From: Gammaproteobacteria bacterium UBA5078
Lineage (GTDB): Bacteria > Pseudomonadota > Gammaproteobacteria > Pseudomonadales > Pseudohongiellaceae
Reading direction: 5' to 3'
DNA length: 64,000 nt
Assembly (NCBI GenBank): GCA_002416505.1
Contig: DIAM01000020.1
Span: 258,606-322,605, forward strand
Every line of letters starts with the position of its first letter. Within the stretch, counting starts at the first letter, position 1. The position numbers were made by a program, and so were the translations under genes. Shown here in pieces: positions 63,994-64,000 of the stretch. The notes beneath the pieces were generated by a model that worked only from the letters and a program-made list of their open reading frames with translations, made no database searches and was not told the origin of the DNA.

Positions 63994-64000
63994 CTTCCTT

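Noticed and set aside
32701..64000. CRISPR arrays or prophage structural genes in the island
   Set aside because: No regularly spaced short repeats, cas genes, capsid, terminase or tail genes were seen.

Overview
The window is a gammaproteobacterial chromosome segment carrying an integrated ~31 kb genomic island. The first half has the gene order lptD-surA-pdxA-rsmA-apaG-apaH and, further on, tsaD / rpsU-gatB-like-dnaG-rpoD (the macromolecular synthesis operon). Both orders are typical of Gammaproteobacteria. High GC, secreted peptidases, a DUF5916 outer-membrane protein and an IorAB-type molybdoenzyme would fit a marine or aquatic heterotroph. That habitat, and any placement below class, is inference.

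Region 1 (1-9.95 kb, + strand): the 3' end of lptD, then surA, pdxA, rsmA, apaG, apaH, cca, a pteridine-reductase-like SDR, a CPA2 antiporter and a Sir2 deacylase. Most neighbours overlap or nearly touch, so this looks like one long transcription unit. Region 2 (9.9-11.9 kb, - strand): folK, folB, tsaD. Region 3 (12.2-16.9 kb, + strand): rpsU, a GatB/YqeY protein, dnaG, rpoD, ended by a REP-like perfect hairpin. Region 4 (16.9-32.5 kb): an M20 peptidase, a small lipoprotein, a DUF5916 protein, IorB/IorA, a KefB-type antiporter, a metallo-beta-lactamase-fold protein, alanine dehydrogenase, an M42-like peptidase, a lipocalin-like exported protein and a YHYH-domain lipoprotein.

Region 5 (32,624-63,993) is the island. 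It starts at a CAU-anticodon tRNA, best read as tRNA-Ile2. The 3' 45 bp of the tRNA (32,656-32,700) recur exactly at 63,949-63,993, giving attL and attR. The left arm holds a DUF2971 protein and a four-gene minus-strand operon: a DUF262/DUF1524/RAMA protein followed by HsdR, HsdM and HsdS. Then come small genes with leader hairpins, an ArdB/KlcA antirestriction protein, an HEPN RNase-like protein and a DUF6988 protein. The centre holds a primase/ATPase replication protein and a tyrosine integrase (46-51.4 kb). The replication gene and an opposing unknown gene are bracketed by two related GGT/GGC-rich hairpins. A 4 kb cassette (52.06-56.17 kb) is flanked by a 78-bp imperfect direct repeat and carries a repeat-operator regulator, a possible UDG-fold protein, a PD-(D/E)XK nuclease and a 19-residue tandem-repeat protein.

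The most novel part sits next to attR. It is a tight three-gene minus-strand operon (63,535-58,540) encoding a TPR protein with a degenerate J-like segment and a PH-like C-terminus, a minimal GrpE-like protein, and a divergent 833-residue Hsp70. Together these form a dedicated DnaK/DnaJ/GrpE-like set inside a defence-rich island. A conflict or defence role is a reasonable hypothesis but is not shown by the sequence.
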